A stretch of DNA of 64,000 nt from Pusillimonas caeni (GTDB lineage Bacteria; Pseudomonadota; Gammaproteobacteria; Burkholderiales; Burkholderiaceae_B): assembly GCF_003545815.1 (NCBI RefSeq), contig NZ_PDUW01000004.1, positions 358,340-422,339 on the forward strand, written 5' to 3'. A program made the translations under genes and the position numbers. Position 1 is the first letter of the stretch. The number at the start of each line of letters is the position of its first letter. Below the pieces are notes generated by a model. That model ran no database searches and was not told the DNA's origin. It saw only the letters and a list, made by a program, of their open reading frames with translations. Of this stretch, positions 1 through 8,593 are shown one piece after another.

Positions 1-1736
1 AGAGGAAGGTGCCGGGCCCAGCCGGATAATGTGTCGGAGCGCGTTCCGGCTTCGATCAGCAGCAGGTCCTTGTCCGCCACGCCGGCGGCATCGCGCTGTA
101 CGGTCACTCCTGTCGCCGGATGGCCGGTGGCCTGGCCCATCCTGCCGAGCAAAGTCAGAAAGGCGGCGAATTCGGATTCGTGCGCATCGGTCCGCATCAC
201 AACCGCTGTTTCGGACAGATCGGCCATGCGCGAGAACGGAAAGCCCGACGTGCTGAAGGCCGCCAGGTCGGGCATGGCCTTGTGATGGGGCAGGCCCGAC
301 AGATCGATGGTGGAGCGAGGGTCGATGGCGCTGCGCCGCGCGTCGATCAGGCTTCCGCGGCATTCGCTATGGAAGGGTGGACGGTAATGGAAGCGAAACT
401 GCAGCTCCGCCTGCGATTCGAGCATCGACAGCGGCAGGAACACCTTCTGCTTCAAGGCCGACCCGTCCCTCGCCAGCAAACGGCGGGCATTCTCTTCGTT
501 GTCCGCCAGTTCGATATGCTGTACACGCTGCTGATTGACCAGCACGTCGAGCGTCGCCCCATCGTCGGCGTCTATGGCCGAATGCCGGTACAGCAGATTC
601 ATGGGCACCGCTTTGGTACGCCAGTCGGACAGGTCGGGCGGAAGCCGCAGACCGACGCTGATGGGGCCCGGCTCGTATCCGGAAACAGTGAACTCGCGCA
701 GCGGCAATAGCTCGCCCAAGGCGACGGGCCGGTCGGCGGGCAGCCAATTGGGCGCATCATAGGGTTTGCGCGGAACGCCCTGCACTTCGGCGACCGTCGC
801 GGTGAGCCCAGACAATGCCTGGGCCCCCAATGCCAGAGACACCGCGGCGCTGCGGATTTCGTCGTCATTGCGGCCCGTGATGACAAGCAGCTTTCCGGCG
901 GGGTCGTGAGGATTTGCCCGCATGGCCAGGGTCGGCCCCTCGGCCTTCGGCAGCGTGAGTCCGGGCAATGATTCATTTGCGCCCAGCACGATGACCGCGT
1001 GTCCTTGCTGCGGGATCTCGTCGGACAAGGCCGTGAATCGCGCCCCGCGATATCCGGACAAAGCTCCAAGCCACGACGCCACAATGCCCGCCGCCTCGAG
1101 CCGCTTGTCCGAAGGCCGTCCCAATACGAACGGCACGTCCAGGCCCCGCACGTCGCGCGGATCGAAGAAGGGCGATGGCAAAAGGCCGAGGTCGTCAGGC
1201 AAGACCAGCCGCTCCACGTCGAATAGCAAGCGGCTCGATGCGTCGATATTCGCCCACAGGTCGGGATGCAGCGGATCCTCACAGCCCATGGTGTAGTGGC
1301 CGATCAACTGAAGCTCGAGGAAGTTGTATGGCTGCAAATGCGCCAGCGGCAGAACGACCTGCGCGCGATTGGCCTCGTCCGACGGCTGGCCGGGCAAAGG
1401 CAGCGAGGCGATGACCTCGCCGTTGAGCACCACGTTCAGATGGGACAGTTCCTGCAGCAGGGCCGGCGAGTAACGGTAGGCCAGGTCCAGCTGCAGGTCG
1501 TCGATCCGCTCATCGTCCCTGAGGCCGAATACGACTCCCCTGCTGCCATCGACGCCACGAAGATTCCATTGAGCATAACGATTGTATTGCTCGAGGCTGA
1601 CAGCATAGTTTCTGTGCAAGGCATCGGCGGCAGCCCCGGTTTGAGCCGATTGCGCCCATGCCATGCAGGCCGCTCCCGCCAGTAAACCGGCGAGGCAGGC
1701 TCTGACCGCTACGAAAAAGCGCCCCGCCCCGCTCAT
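1..1736 (-). CDS. bcsB: Cellulose synthase regulatory subunit BcsB (3' part missing)
   Basis: BcsB is the periplasmic, membrane-anchored partner of BcsA that guides the nascent glucan across the periplasm. The frame is open from the ATG at 1736 to the window edge (about 578 codons), so the C-terminal membrane anchor is outside. It begins with a signal peptide (ARACLAGLLAGAA-like hydrophobic core ending near MAWAQS). It then shows typical BcsB features: an early jelly-roll region with the GCEDPLHPDLWANID stretch, and later a HYRPPFHSECRGSLID stretch with the conserved cysteine. The start overlaps the bcsA stop as ATGA, so translation is probably coupled. A shadow frame on the other strand is long but lacks any family signature. 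I am confident in the family. Confidence 0.93.
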   Translation of the reverse strand, partial: MSGAGRFFVAVRACLAGLLAGAACMAWAQSAQTGAAADALHRNYAVSLEQYNRYAQWNLRGVDGSRGVVFGLRDDERIDDLQLDLAYRYSPALLQELSHLNVVLNGEVIASLPLPGQPSDEANRAQVVLPLAHLQPYNFLELQLIGHYTMGCEDPLHPDLWANIDASSRLLFDVERLVLPDDLGLLPSPFFDPRDVRGLDVPFVLGRPSDKRLEAAGIVASWLGALSGYRGARFTALSDEIPQQGHAVIVLGANESLPGLTLPKAEGPTLAMRANPHDPAGKLLVITGRNDDEIRSAAVSLALGAQALSGLTATVAEVQGVPRKPYDAPNWLPADRPVALGELLPLREFTVSGYEPGPISVGLRLPPDLSDWRTKAVPMNLLYRHSAIDADDGATLDVLVNQQRVQHIELADNEENARRLLARDGSALKQKVFLPLSMLESQAELQFRFHYRPPFHSECRGSLIDARRSAIDPRSTIDLSGLPHHKAMPDLAAFSTSGFPFSRMADLSETAVVMRTDAHESEFAAFLTLLGRMGQATGHPATGVTVQRDAAGVADKDLLLIEAGTRSDTLSGWARHLP

Positions 1737-3919
1737 GTCTCCTGGGCCCTCCGTCCCATCGCCCGCCCGGCGCGTCGTCCGATCGCTTTGCCGGCCTCGC
1801 GGAACAACACGAGAAAGCCGCGCGCGCCGATCCGCCCGATCTGCTTTACCGCCGTCAACGGCGCATCGGGAACCGAAGCATTCCATATCGTCGCCCAGAT
1901 GTCGGCTCTGCCGAAGGTGACCTGAGCCAGTTCGATCTGCTGCTCGATGGAGAGGCCGAGGAAGTGCAGGCCGACGCGCTTGTCTTGGACGAAGCGCACT
2001 TCGGCGGGAAAGACGCGTTCGTCGTCGCCCCGAAACAGGGACACCTGCACCGCGTCGCCAACCTTGAGGGCGGCGGGCGCATTCAGCTCCAAGCCCAAGC
2101 CTTCGGCCGAGAAGTCGCTGGTCTGGCAGGCGATGCGGTGCCCGGAGGCCAGCCCCAGGCTGGCGGGCAGCACGGCCTCGACCCGCGGCGAGGAGCGGAC
2201 CTGGCGCTGCTCGCCGGCCACGGCCACGCTGGCGCTGCAGATGACGATGTTGTGCACCGTCCAGGCCATGTTGAACGCCACCGTATACATCAGGCTGCGG
2301 TCGCCGCCGCTGTGCGCCAGCATCCAGATGCCCACGATCAGGCCGGCCAGGTTCAGGCCCAGCAGCACGATGTAGGGCCGGGCCAGCGTCCAGTCGAAAT
2401 AGGATTCGGTCGTGGTGCCGCCCTTGGCCGTGACGTTGAACGTGGCGCTGTTGGGATTGATCAGCGTGGCCAGCGTGGGCCGCATCAGATACCAGGCCAG
2501 CACCGATTCGTACACCTCGTTCCAGAAAGAATGCCGGAACTTGCCCTGCACCCGGAAGTTCGTCAGTTGGGCGTGCAGAATGTGGGGCAGCACGTAGGCC
2601 AGAATCATCAGCGCCGATGCCTGGAACACGCGCGCGTCGAAGAACAGATAGGCCAGCGGCGCGGTCAGGAACACCAGGCGCGGCAGCCCGTAGAAAAAGT
2701 GCAGCGAGGCGCTGATGTAGCAAATGCGCTGGCCCAGGTTCAGGCCCTTGCCCAGCAAGGGATTGTGGCTGCGCATGATCTGGGCCATGCCGCGCGCCCA
2801 GCGGATGCGCTGGCCGATGTGGCGCGACAGGCTTTCGGTGGCCAGCCCGGCCGCCTGCGGCAGGGCCAGGTACGCGGTATTGAGCCCTACGCGGTTCATC
2901 TTCAGGGCGGTGAGCGCGTCTTCGGTAACGCTTTCGGTGGCCACTCCGCCTATCTGCATCAGGTGTTCGCGGCGCAGCACGGCGCACGATCCGCAGAAGA
3001 ACGTGGCGTTCCAGAGATCGTTGCCGTCCTGAGTCAGGCCGTAGAAAAGCTGCCCCTCGTTGGGTACGCGGTGAAAGACGCCCAGGTTCTGCTCCATGGG
3101 GTCGGGCGAGAAAAAGACGTGCGGCGTCTGCAGCATGGCCAGCTTGGGGTCTTTCATGAACCAGCCCATGCATATCTGCAGAAACGACCTGGTGGGTATG
3201 TGGTCGCAGTCGAAGATGGCGATGAATTCGCCATGGGTGCGCGCGAGCGCGGCGTTGATGTTGCCTGCCTTGGCATGCTTGTTGTCGGGCCGGGTCAGGT
3301 AGCCGACGCCGGCCTGCTCGCAGAAAGCGCGGAACTCTTCGCGGCGGCCGTCGTCGAGCACGTAGATATTCAGGCGGTCGGCGGGCCAGTCCTGGGCCAT
3401 GGCCGTGAGTACGGTCTGGCGCACGACGTTTAGCGGCTCGTTATAGGTGGGTATGTAGATGTCGACGCTGGGCCAGGAGGAAATGTCCTCGGGCATCAGG
3501 ACGGGCTTGCGGCGCAGCGGCCATGCCGACTGGAAATAGCTCAGGAACAAGGTCAGCAGCGCATAGAGCTCGGCCATCAGGAGGCCATAGCCGAACACGG
3601 CATCGAGCAGGTGCTCGAAACCCAGGGTCTCGGTCAGCCGCCAGTACATGTAGCGCAGCGTGGCCACCGACGAGATGGCCATCAGCACCAGCACCGTCAG
3701 GCGCGCCCGTGAAACGCGATTGAGCACATAGGCGGTGGCAAAGGTGATCAGGCCGAAAAGCGCCTGATGGCCCAGGGTCAGCGGAGTGACGATCACGCTG
3801 GCGAAAAACGCCAGCGCCACGATCAGCGCCAGCACTCGGAAGGCTCGGCTGTCCCAGATCGAAAGTCCCACCAGCCAATCGCCGGCCCGGCCAAGTGCTT
3901 TGCCCAAGCGCTCGTACAT
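1733..3919 (-). CDS. bcsA: Cellulose synthase catalytic subunit BcsA
   Basis: This inner-membrane family 2 glycosyltransferase polymerises UDP-glucose into beta-1,4-glucan and moves it through its own channel. The 728-residue protein has N-terminal membrane helices (about 28-130) and the GT-A domain. The catalytic motifs are DCDH (237-240), TED (332-334) and QRIRW (370-374), followed by more membrane helices (about 400-560). The C-terminal PilZ domain carries RSSPR (574-578) and DFSAEG (601-606), the RxxxR and D/NxSxxG motifs that bind cyclic di-GMP, so allosteric activation by that messenger is expected. I start at the ATG at 3919, which overlaps the bcsQ stop as ATGA. The frame stays open another 170 codons upstream, but that stretch is only the shadow of bcsQ. 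Confidence 0.97.
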   Translation of the reverse strand: MYERLGKALGRAGDWLVGLSIWDSRAFRVLALIVALAFFASVIVTPLTLGHQALFGLITFATAYVLNRVSRARLTVLVLMAISSVATLRYMYWRLTETLGFEHLLDAVFGYGLLMAELYALLTLFLSYFQSAWPLRRKPVLMPEDISSWPSVDIYIPTYNEPLNVVRQTVLTAMAQDWPADRLNIYVLDDGRREEFRAFCEQAGVGYLTRPDNKHAKAGNINAALARTHGEFIAIFDCDHIPTRSFLQICMGWFMKDPKLAMLQTPHVFFSPDPMEQNLGVFHRVPNEGQLFYGLTQDGNDLWNATFFCGSCAVLRREHLMQIGGVATESVTEDALTALKMNRVGLNTAYLALPQAAGLATESLSRHIGQRIRWARGMAQIMRSHNPLLGKGLNLGQRICYISASLHFFYGLPRLVFLTAPLAYLFFDARVFQASALMILAYVLPHILHAQLTNFRVQGKFRHSFWNEVYESVLAWYLMRPTLATLINPNSATFNVTAKGGTTTESYFDWTLARPYIVLLGLNLAGLIVGIWMLAHSGGDRSLMYTVAFNMAWTVHNIVICSASVAVAGEQRQVRSSPRVEAVLPASLGLASGHRIACQTSDFSAEGLGLELNAPAALKVGDAVQVSLFRGDDERVFPAEVRFVQDKRVGLHFLGLSIEQQIELAQVTFGRADIWATIWNASVPDAPLTAVKQIGRIGARGFLVLFREAGKAIGRRAGRAMGRRAQET

Positions 3920-4695
3920 CAGCCTTCCTCCTGATTGGATGCGGCCAGACGGCCGCTGATCCAGTTGGCGCACGCCATGATGTCGCGCGCGCCTTCGCTG
4001 TGCGGCGCATATTGGAAAACGCTCTGCCCGAATGCCAGGGCCTCGCTGACGGCCTGGTCCTGGTGTATGCGTCCGATGATGCGGTCGCCGAACGAAGCCC
4101 GCAGCATGGTCGCCACGTCGCGGCTGAGCTGCCGGCTCTGATCGACCTGGTTCACGATGAAGCCGTAGCCGCGAAAGTCGGGCCGGCCCAGGCAATACGA
4201 TTCGAACAGGGCGCGCAACTGTGGCAAGGTGACGTACGACCCGGCGTCCGGCAGCGTTACCGCGATGGCCAGCGAGGCGGCGGTCAAGGCCTGTGTCATG
4301 TACACGGACGGGCCGGGCGGGGTGTCCAGCACGACGATGGCGTCGTCGGCCAGATTCATGCCACGCAACGCATCGGCCAGCCAGGAAGGACGATGGACCA
4401 GCCCCGCCTCGAAACCCAGCCGCTGCGCTTCGTCGCATTGGCCGTAGGGAATCAGCGCCACGCCCGAGGGCGTCATTTCGGCCAGCCGGGCCAGGGCCGC
4501 CGCGTCGCCGCCCGAACTCGACAGCCCGTCTCCGGAACCTGCCTCGAAAGAGAAATGGAACCTGAGCCCGTTCTGCGGGTCGAGGTCGATGGCCAGCACA
4601 GGATGTCCCAAGCCGTGCAGCGCGACGGCGAGATTCGCCGCCACCGTGCTTTTTCCCACGCCGCCCTTGGCCGAGACAACTGACAATACATTCAT
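3919..4695 (-). CDS. bcsQ: Cellulose biosynthesis protein BcsQ (MinD/ParA-like ATPase)
   Basis: The 258-residue protein is a SIMIBI-class P-loop ATPase. The deviant Walker A KGGVGKST lies at residues 10-17, and an AIDLDPQNGLRFHF stretch follows. In enterobacteria BcsQ is needed for cellulose secretion and helps localise the complex at the pole, with BcsR. Here it sits between bcsP and bcsA with four-base ATGA overlaps on both sides, so it is part of one translationally coupled operon. The length and the D-rich switch region (VVLDTPPG) match the BcsQ/YhjQ family rather than a plasmid ParA. Its exact mechanical role is inferred from that family. Confidence 0.92.
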   Translation of the reverse strand: MNVLSVVSAKGGVGKSTVAANLAVALHGLGHPVLAIDLDPQNGLRFHFSFEAGSGDGLSSSGGDAAALARLAEMTPSGVALIPYGQCDEAQRLGFEAGLVHRPSWLADALRGMNLADDAIVVLDTPPGPSVYMTQALTAASLAIAVTLPDAGSYVTLPQLRALFESYCLGRPDFRGYGFIVNQVDQSRQLSRDVATMLRASFGDRIIGRIHQDQAVSEALAFGQSVFQYAPHSEGARDIMACANWISGRLAASNQEEG

Positions 4696-5195
4696 GGGCG
4701 GCGCAGGCGATCGAAGAGCGAGCGTATGGAACCGGCAGGCTGCTCGGGCCGATCCACGGCCGGCGGCTCGGCGGAAGCAGGCGGTGCCGCGGGATCTTCG
4801 AGCCGCCTGAACAGGGACTTCAGGTCGCCCGAGGCGCTGCCCGCCGGCGCCGGCACGGAATCAGGCGCCGCACCGCTCGGCGTACCCACCGAAGGCGAAG
4901 GCTGCGCGTCCCGCCCGGCATCGGCTGCCGGCGAAGAGAAGGGCCTGCCCTGGCCCGCTGCCGTGGAGCGCGCGGGCGAGGACAGCGGCGCTGTCGCAGA
5001 AGGACGTGCCGCGGGTTCGGACGAAGGCGCCGCGGCATGGGCCTGGGCCCCGACCTGAACACGCTTGAACAAAGGCCAGCGCTCGACGGTTTCGCGCTGC
5101 TGATCCGTCTCGTGCACTTCGCGATACTGCTTTGCTTTGCTGCCGTCGAAAAGCGCGAAAAGCTTGCCTATGTCGTCCGATTCTTTCATCGTCAT
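4692..5195 (-). CDS. bcsP: Proline-rich cellulose accessory protein BcsP (BcsR-like N-terminus)
   Basis: The 167-residue protein starts with a short conserved block (KLFALFDGSKAKQY, then ERWPLF near residues 38-43) that recalls BcsR of enterobacteria, whose core contains a similar RWPL motif. The middle, about residues 55-125, is a low-complexity Ala/Pro/Ser stretch that should be disordered. The end repeats an SLF-x-RL motif twice (LKSLFRRL and IRSLFDRL), probably short binding helices. Such BcsP/BcsR proteins partner BcsQ and the synthase. A second ATG lies two codons downstream at 5189 and has better spacing to the GTGGGA-type ribosome site, so the protein may be two residues shorter. The stop overlaps bcsQ. 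Confidence 0.82.
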   Translation of the reverse strand: MTMKESDDIGKLFALFDGSKAKQYREVHETDQQRETVERWPLFKRVQVGAQAHAAAPSSEPAARPSATAPLSSPARSTAAGQGRPFSSPAADAGRDAQPSPSVGTPSGAAPDSVPAPAGSASGDLKSLFRRLEDPAAPPASAEPPAVDRPEQPAGSIRSLFDRLRRP

Positions 5196-5247
5196 CCCAC
5201 TTTCAAAAGAAGTCTACGCCATGGATATGGCCGCTGGCAGCTGGACC

Positions 5248-5688
5248 TCATGCCGCCAGCCGGTATAAGAACATGTTGCTGTCGGTGCTTTCGCATTGCC
5301 GTACCTGCAGCCGCTCTCCCGCTCCAAGAGACACGAACCATTGCTGGTACACGCCCGCGAGGAAGTCCGCCAGGCCCTCTTGCGCAAGCGGATCGGCGGG
5401 AACGCCTTCGTGAACGATTTCGAGGCAATCATTGCGTTCGAGAAAGCTTACGACCCCCAAACCCAGGCGCGCCCAGTACCGATTGGCCGCATCCTCCATC
5501 TGTTCGATGGACTCGCATTCGGGCAGCTCGATCTCCCGCCCCGCCCCCATGCCCGCCTTGACCATCAAACCGCGTGCCTGCTCCGGCCCCAAGGCCGTCG
5601 AAGCCTCGTGGACAAATGACTTGAGAAGAAAACCCCATTGCGCGTCGCGGCGCTGGTTTTGGAGATAGGAGATCAGCTTGCTTTGCAC
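5248..5688 (-). CDS. bcsD: Cellulose synthase subunit BcsD
   Basis: The predicted 146-residue protein matches the BcsD family (about 150 residues). In Komagataeibacter this is a periplasmic cylinder-shaped oligomer that helps arrange glucan chains into crystalline ribbons. Recognisable features are the helical N-terminus (YLQNQRRDAQWGFLLKSFVHE) and the C-terminal LGAGERLQVRQCESTDSNMF region. No signal peptide is visible, as in other BcsD proteins. I place the start at a GTG at 5688 on length grounds. The frame is open further upstream, with an ATG at 5733, but that falls inside a perfect 16-bp palindrome and no clear ribosome site supports either choice. It is the first gene of the operon, 52 bases before bcsP. 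Confidence 0.85.
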   Translation of the reverse strand: MQSKLISYLQNQRRDAQWGFLLKSFVHEASTALGPEQARGLMVKAGMGAGREIELPECESIEQMEDAANRYWARLGLGVVSFLERNDCLEIVHEGVPADPLAQEGLADFLAGVYQQWFVSLGAGERLQVRQCESTDSNMFLYRLAA

Positions 5689-6295
5689 GTTAGATATCCA
5701 AATCGAGGGTTGAGGGACGCCGTCCGCCCGCATGCGGGCGACTGCATTTACTGGAGTCACGGAATGAAAGACGGCCCGCGGAAGCGGGCCGACGTGCGTC
5801 GGCCGCGAGCGACGCCGACGAAAGCGTACCCGCCGCGGAACGAGGCAAGAAACGGAGGAAACTGCCAATGTCACGAGACCGGGCATGCTGTACACCATGG
5901 GCGCACAATGCCGCCAAATTCGGACCAAGGCAACTACAAGTCATAACTGGGACTAGCAGCTTCGGCAAGGCGGAGCTACGGGCTTCTGGCCCATATTCTT
6001 GAAGCATAACCTTGCGTCTGGATGAGGCGCCGCTGACACGTCGGCGTAAATGCTGCGGCCAAATGTATCAAAAATGTAACACATGACGCTCATCTGCATA
6101 GAATTTTAACCAAATATTTAATCTCGTCCAATCTATTGGAGCGATACAACTGTAAATGGCGGCCTCGTTTCCGGCGTGCAAAACCCGATAATCGGGCACA
6201 AGGAGCTGTTCATCCCCTGCCGATAACGCTGCCCCGGCGCGTTTCGCAACAAGGTAAGATAGGACCAAACGACTATCTCCCACGCTTACCGCCCC
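5689..6295. other. Non-coding divergent region between bcsD and the FUSC gene
   Basis: About 600 bases without a credible gene. The half near bcsD is GC-rich and carries three hairpins (listed separately). The part from about 6040 to 6130 is AT-rich, unlike the surroundings, and is the likely promoter area for the cellulose operon. A short inverted repeat (CCCGAT-a-ATCGGG) lies near 6184-6196, before the FUSC gene. I could not match a known riboswitch here. Confidence 0.6.
5725..5820 (-). promoter_or_regulatory. Three tandem hairpins in the bcs leader
   Basis: A perfect 16-bp palindrome lies at 5725-5740. A 7-bp stem GGCCCGC/GCGGGCC lies at 5773-5790, and a 7-bp stem CGTCGGC/GCCGACG pairs 5797-5803 with 5814-5820. 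All lie in what would be the 5' untranslated leader of the bcs operon. The function is unknown: attenuation, protein binding or RNA stability are all possible. Confidence 0.45.
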
Positions 6296-8554
6296 ATGGC
6301 TACGCGCATTACGCAACTGCAACGCTTCTTCCACAGCCATTATTTCTTCGGGGGCCTGCGCCAGGCAATCGGCGTCATGCTGCCGGCGCTGCTGACAGGC
6401 GTTCTGTGGCAAACATACGACATCGGCATGATCGCCGCCATCGGCGCCGCCTGTGTGGCGGTCATCGACCAACCCGGCAGCCCTCGGCGCTATAGCGTCA
6501 ACACTATGCTGGGCGCGGTGTTGCTGGGCACCCTCACCGTCGCACTTACCGGCCTGGTTTCCAGCCACCCATTGGCGCTGTGGGCGGCCATACCGTTGAT
6601 GAGCTTCGCTTTTTCGATGTTGACGGTGTATGGCCCGCAAGGCGGGCTCATGGCTTTCGCCTGCCTGCTGATCATGACGCTGACCATGCGCGCGCCGCTC
6701 AGCGGACAGCAATTGCTGCTGCATGTGCTGTATTCGCTTGCCGGAGGCCTGTTCTACTTCGCCTATAGCGCCCTGGTGCGCCGTGTTTTCTGGTTGCGGG
6801 AAGAACAGCAGGCCTTGTCCGCGGCGCTGTTCGCAACCGCCGACTATATCGACGCGCGCTCGCGCTTCTACGACGTGCACACCGACCTGGACGCTACCTA
6901 CCGCGAACTCATTCGCGCCCAGGCCGACATGATCGACAAGCAGCAGGCCGCGCGCAACACGGTGCTGCGCGAACTGCCCAAGGGCGGGCGGCGCGGCGAC
7001 CGGCATCGCATGAGGGCCTTGAACCTGTTCATCGACATGGTTTCACTGCTGGACACCCTGATCGCCACCCATACCGATTATGCGACCTTGCGCCGCGAAC
7101 TGGGCGACAGCGACGTGCTGGTCTTTGCGCGCGATACCCTGATCAAGCTGTCCGACAATCTGCAGCGGATCGCCCTGTGTACGGCACGCAACCAGGCCGT
7201 GCTCAGCCGCCACAGCGCCAAGGCGGAACTGCGCGCCATCGAGTACGAGCTCGAGCAATACCGGCAAAGCGGCTTCGCCGAGGCCAACCCCGAGGTCTAC
7301 GCCCTACTGGTGCAGGTGCTCAGGCGCCTGCGCAACGGCTCGCGCATCGTCGAGCGCATGGCCGCCCATACCCAGCCGGGCGCCGACACCCAGTTGGTGG
7401 ATCAACGGCTGGACAAAGCGCTGGGCCGATTCATTTCGCGCGGCAGCGAACTGCGCTTCGGCATGATCACGTCGAATCTGCGCCTGGATTCGCCGCACTT
7501 CCGCTATGCCTTGCGGGTTGCCATCGCGGTGCTGATGGTGCTGGCGGTGGTGGCGCTGCTGAACTACGGCCTGGCCCGCCAGCAATGGGGTCCGGCCATC
7601 GAGCTGCATGGCTACTGGGTCATCCTGACGGTCATCGTCATCATGAAGCCGGGCTTTGCCCTGACGAGACAACGCAACGGCCTGCGCCTGGTGGGCACCC
7701 TGATCGGCTGCATCCTGACGCTGGGCCTCTTCATGCTGACCGATAATCCGGACATCCTGCTGGCCGCCCTGATCGTCTGCTGCATCCTGGGCTACAGCCT
7801 GATACAGGTCAGCTTCATGGGCACGGCCATCTTCAAGACCATCATGGTGCTGCTCGCCTTCCATCTGCTTGCCCCGCACTCCAACGCGCTCATCGGCGAG
7901 CGCCTGCTCGATACCGTGATAGGCTGCGCCATCGCGCTGCTGGGCAGCTACATACTGCCCTGGTGGGAGCACAACTATATGGGGTCCCTGGCCAATGCCC
8001 TGCGCACCGCCAATCATCGCTACTACAAGGCCGGCCTGCATTACGCCGAACTCATCCGGGCGCTGCGCGGCCACCCGGCGGGAACAAAGGATTCGCTCGA
8101 GGCCGATCAGCTCGAAGCGGACATGGCGTGGCGGCTGGCGCGCAAGAATGTGTACATTGCTTTCGGCAACTATGCGGCAGCCTTCTATCGCATGGCGGCC
8201 GAACCGGCGCGGCGCCAGAAGAACGTGCCCGAGTTGAACAACCTGCTGATCCAGAACCATGTGCTGACGTCGCAGATCGGCGCCGCCGTTCCGCAGCTGG
8301 CGACCCTGGCCGAGGTACCCCCGGGCATCCGCCAGGCGCTCGAAGCCGTCGACGGGCTGTTGCAGGACCAGGATGCCAAGCTGCCCGCCTCATTGGAAAC
8401 CGAGGGCGAACTGGCCACGCTGGCCTACCCCCTGCGGCAGATGATGTCGGCGGCGCAGCTCATCCGCCAGGAGATGCGGGCGCTCGAAACGCCCTCGCCC
8501 GACGGTGTCCACCCCCCTTCATCGCACCAGCTGCCGGACTCGGTCGCGGCTTAG
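6296..8554 (+). CDS. FUSC/YccS-type inner-membrane protein
   Basis: The 752-residue protein has two membrane blocks (about residues 18-165 and 400-545), each followed by a large cytoplasmic helical domain. This is the layout of the FUSC superfamily (YccS, YhfK, AaeB). It starts MATRITQLQRFFHSHYFFGG and the first block contains GVMLPALLTGVLWQTYDIG. The second block has the conserved GYWVILTVIVIMKPGFALTRQR stretch seen in this family. AaeB members export aromatic carboxylic acids, and plant FUSC relatives handle fusaric acid. The substrate here cannot be told. It stands alone, convergent with the MFS gene 40 bases downstream, and no regulator or HlyD-type partner adjoins it, which argues for YccS rather than an AaeAB-like pump. 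Confidence 0.88.
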   Translation: MATRITQLQRFFHSHYFFGGLRQAIGVMLPALLTGVLWQTYDIGMIAAIGAACVAVIDQPGSPRRYSVNTMLGAVLLGTLTVALTGLVSSHPLALWAAIPLMSFAFSMLTVYGPQGGLMAFACLLIMTLTMRAPLSGQQLLLHVLYSLAGGLFYFAYSALVRRVFWLREEQQALSAALFATADYIDARSRFYDVHTDLDATYRELIRAQADMIDKQQAARNTVLRELPKGGRRGDRHRMRALNLFIDMVSLLDTLIATHTDYATLRRELGDSDVLVFARDTLIKLSDNLQRIALCTARNQAVLSRHSAKAELRAIEYELEQYRQSGFAEANPEVYALLVQVLRRLRNGSRIVERMAAHTQPGADTQLVDQRLDKALGRFISRGSELRFGMITSNLRLDSPHFRYALRVAIAVLMVLAVVALLNYGLARQQWGPAIELHGYWVILTVIVIMKPGFALTRQRNGLRLVGTLIGCILTLGLFMLTDNPDILLAALIVCCILGYSLIQVSFMGTAIFKTIMVLLAFHLLAPHSNALIGERLLDTVIGCAIALLGSYILPWWEHNYMGSLANALRTANHRYYKAGLHYAELIRALRGHPAGTKDSLEADQLEADMAWRLARKNVYIAFGNYAAAFYRMAAEPARRQKNVPELNNLLIQNHVLTSQIGAAVPQLATLAEVPPGIRQALEAVDGLLQDQDAKLPASLETEGELATLAYPLRQMMSAAQLIRQEMRALETPSPDGVHPPSSHQLPDSVAA

Positions 8555-8593
8555 CAGGCCGGACGAATGGGCGCTGAACCCCGCCTGCGCGCT

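Noticed and set aside
1964..3433. A 489-codon open frame on the plus strand across bcsA
   Set aside because: It is antisense to a clear BcsA with all catalytic motifs. Its Gln/His/Arg/Gly-rich composition is the usual shadow of a GC-rich gene, and it has no family motif.
5689..5900. Cyclic di-GMP riboswitch before the cellulose operon
   Set aside because: The stems present do not show the conserved loops of the known cyclic di-GMP riboswitch classes. Only generic hairpins are supported.
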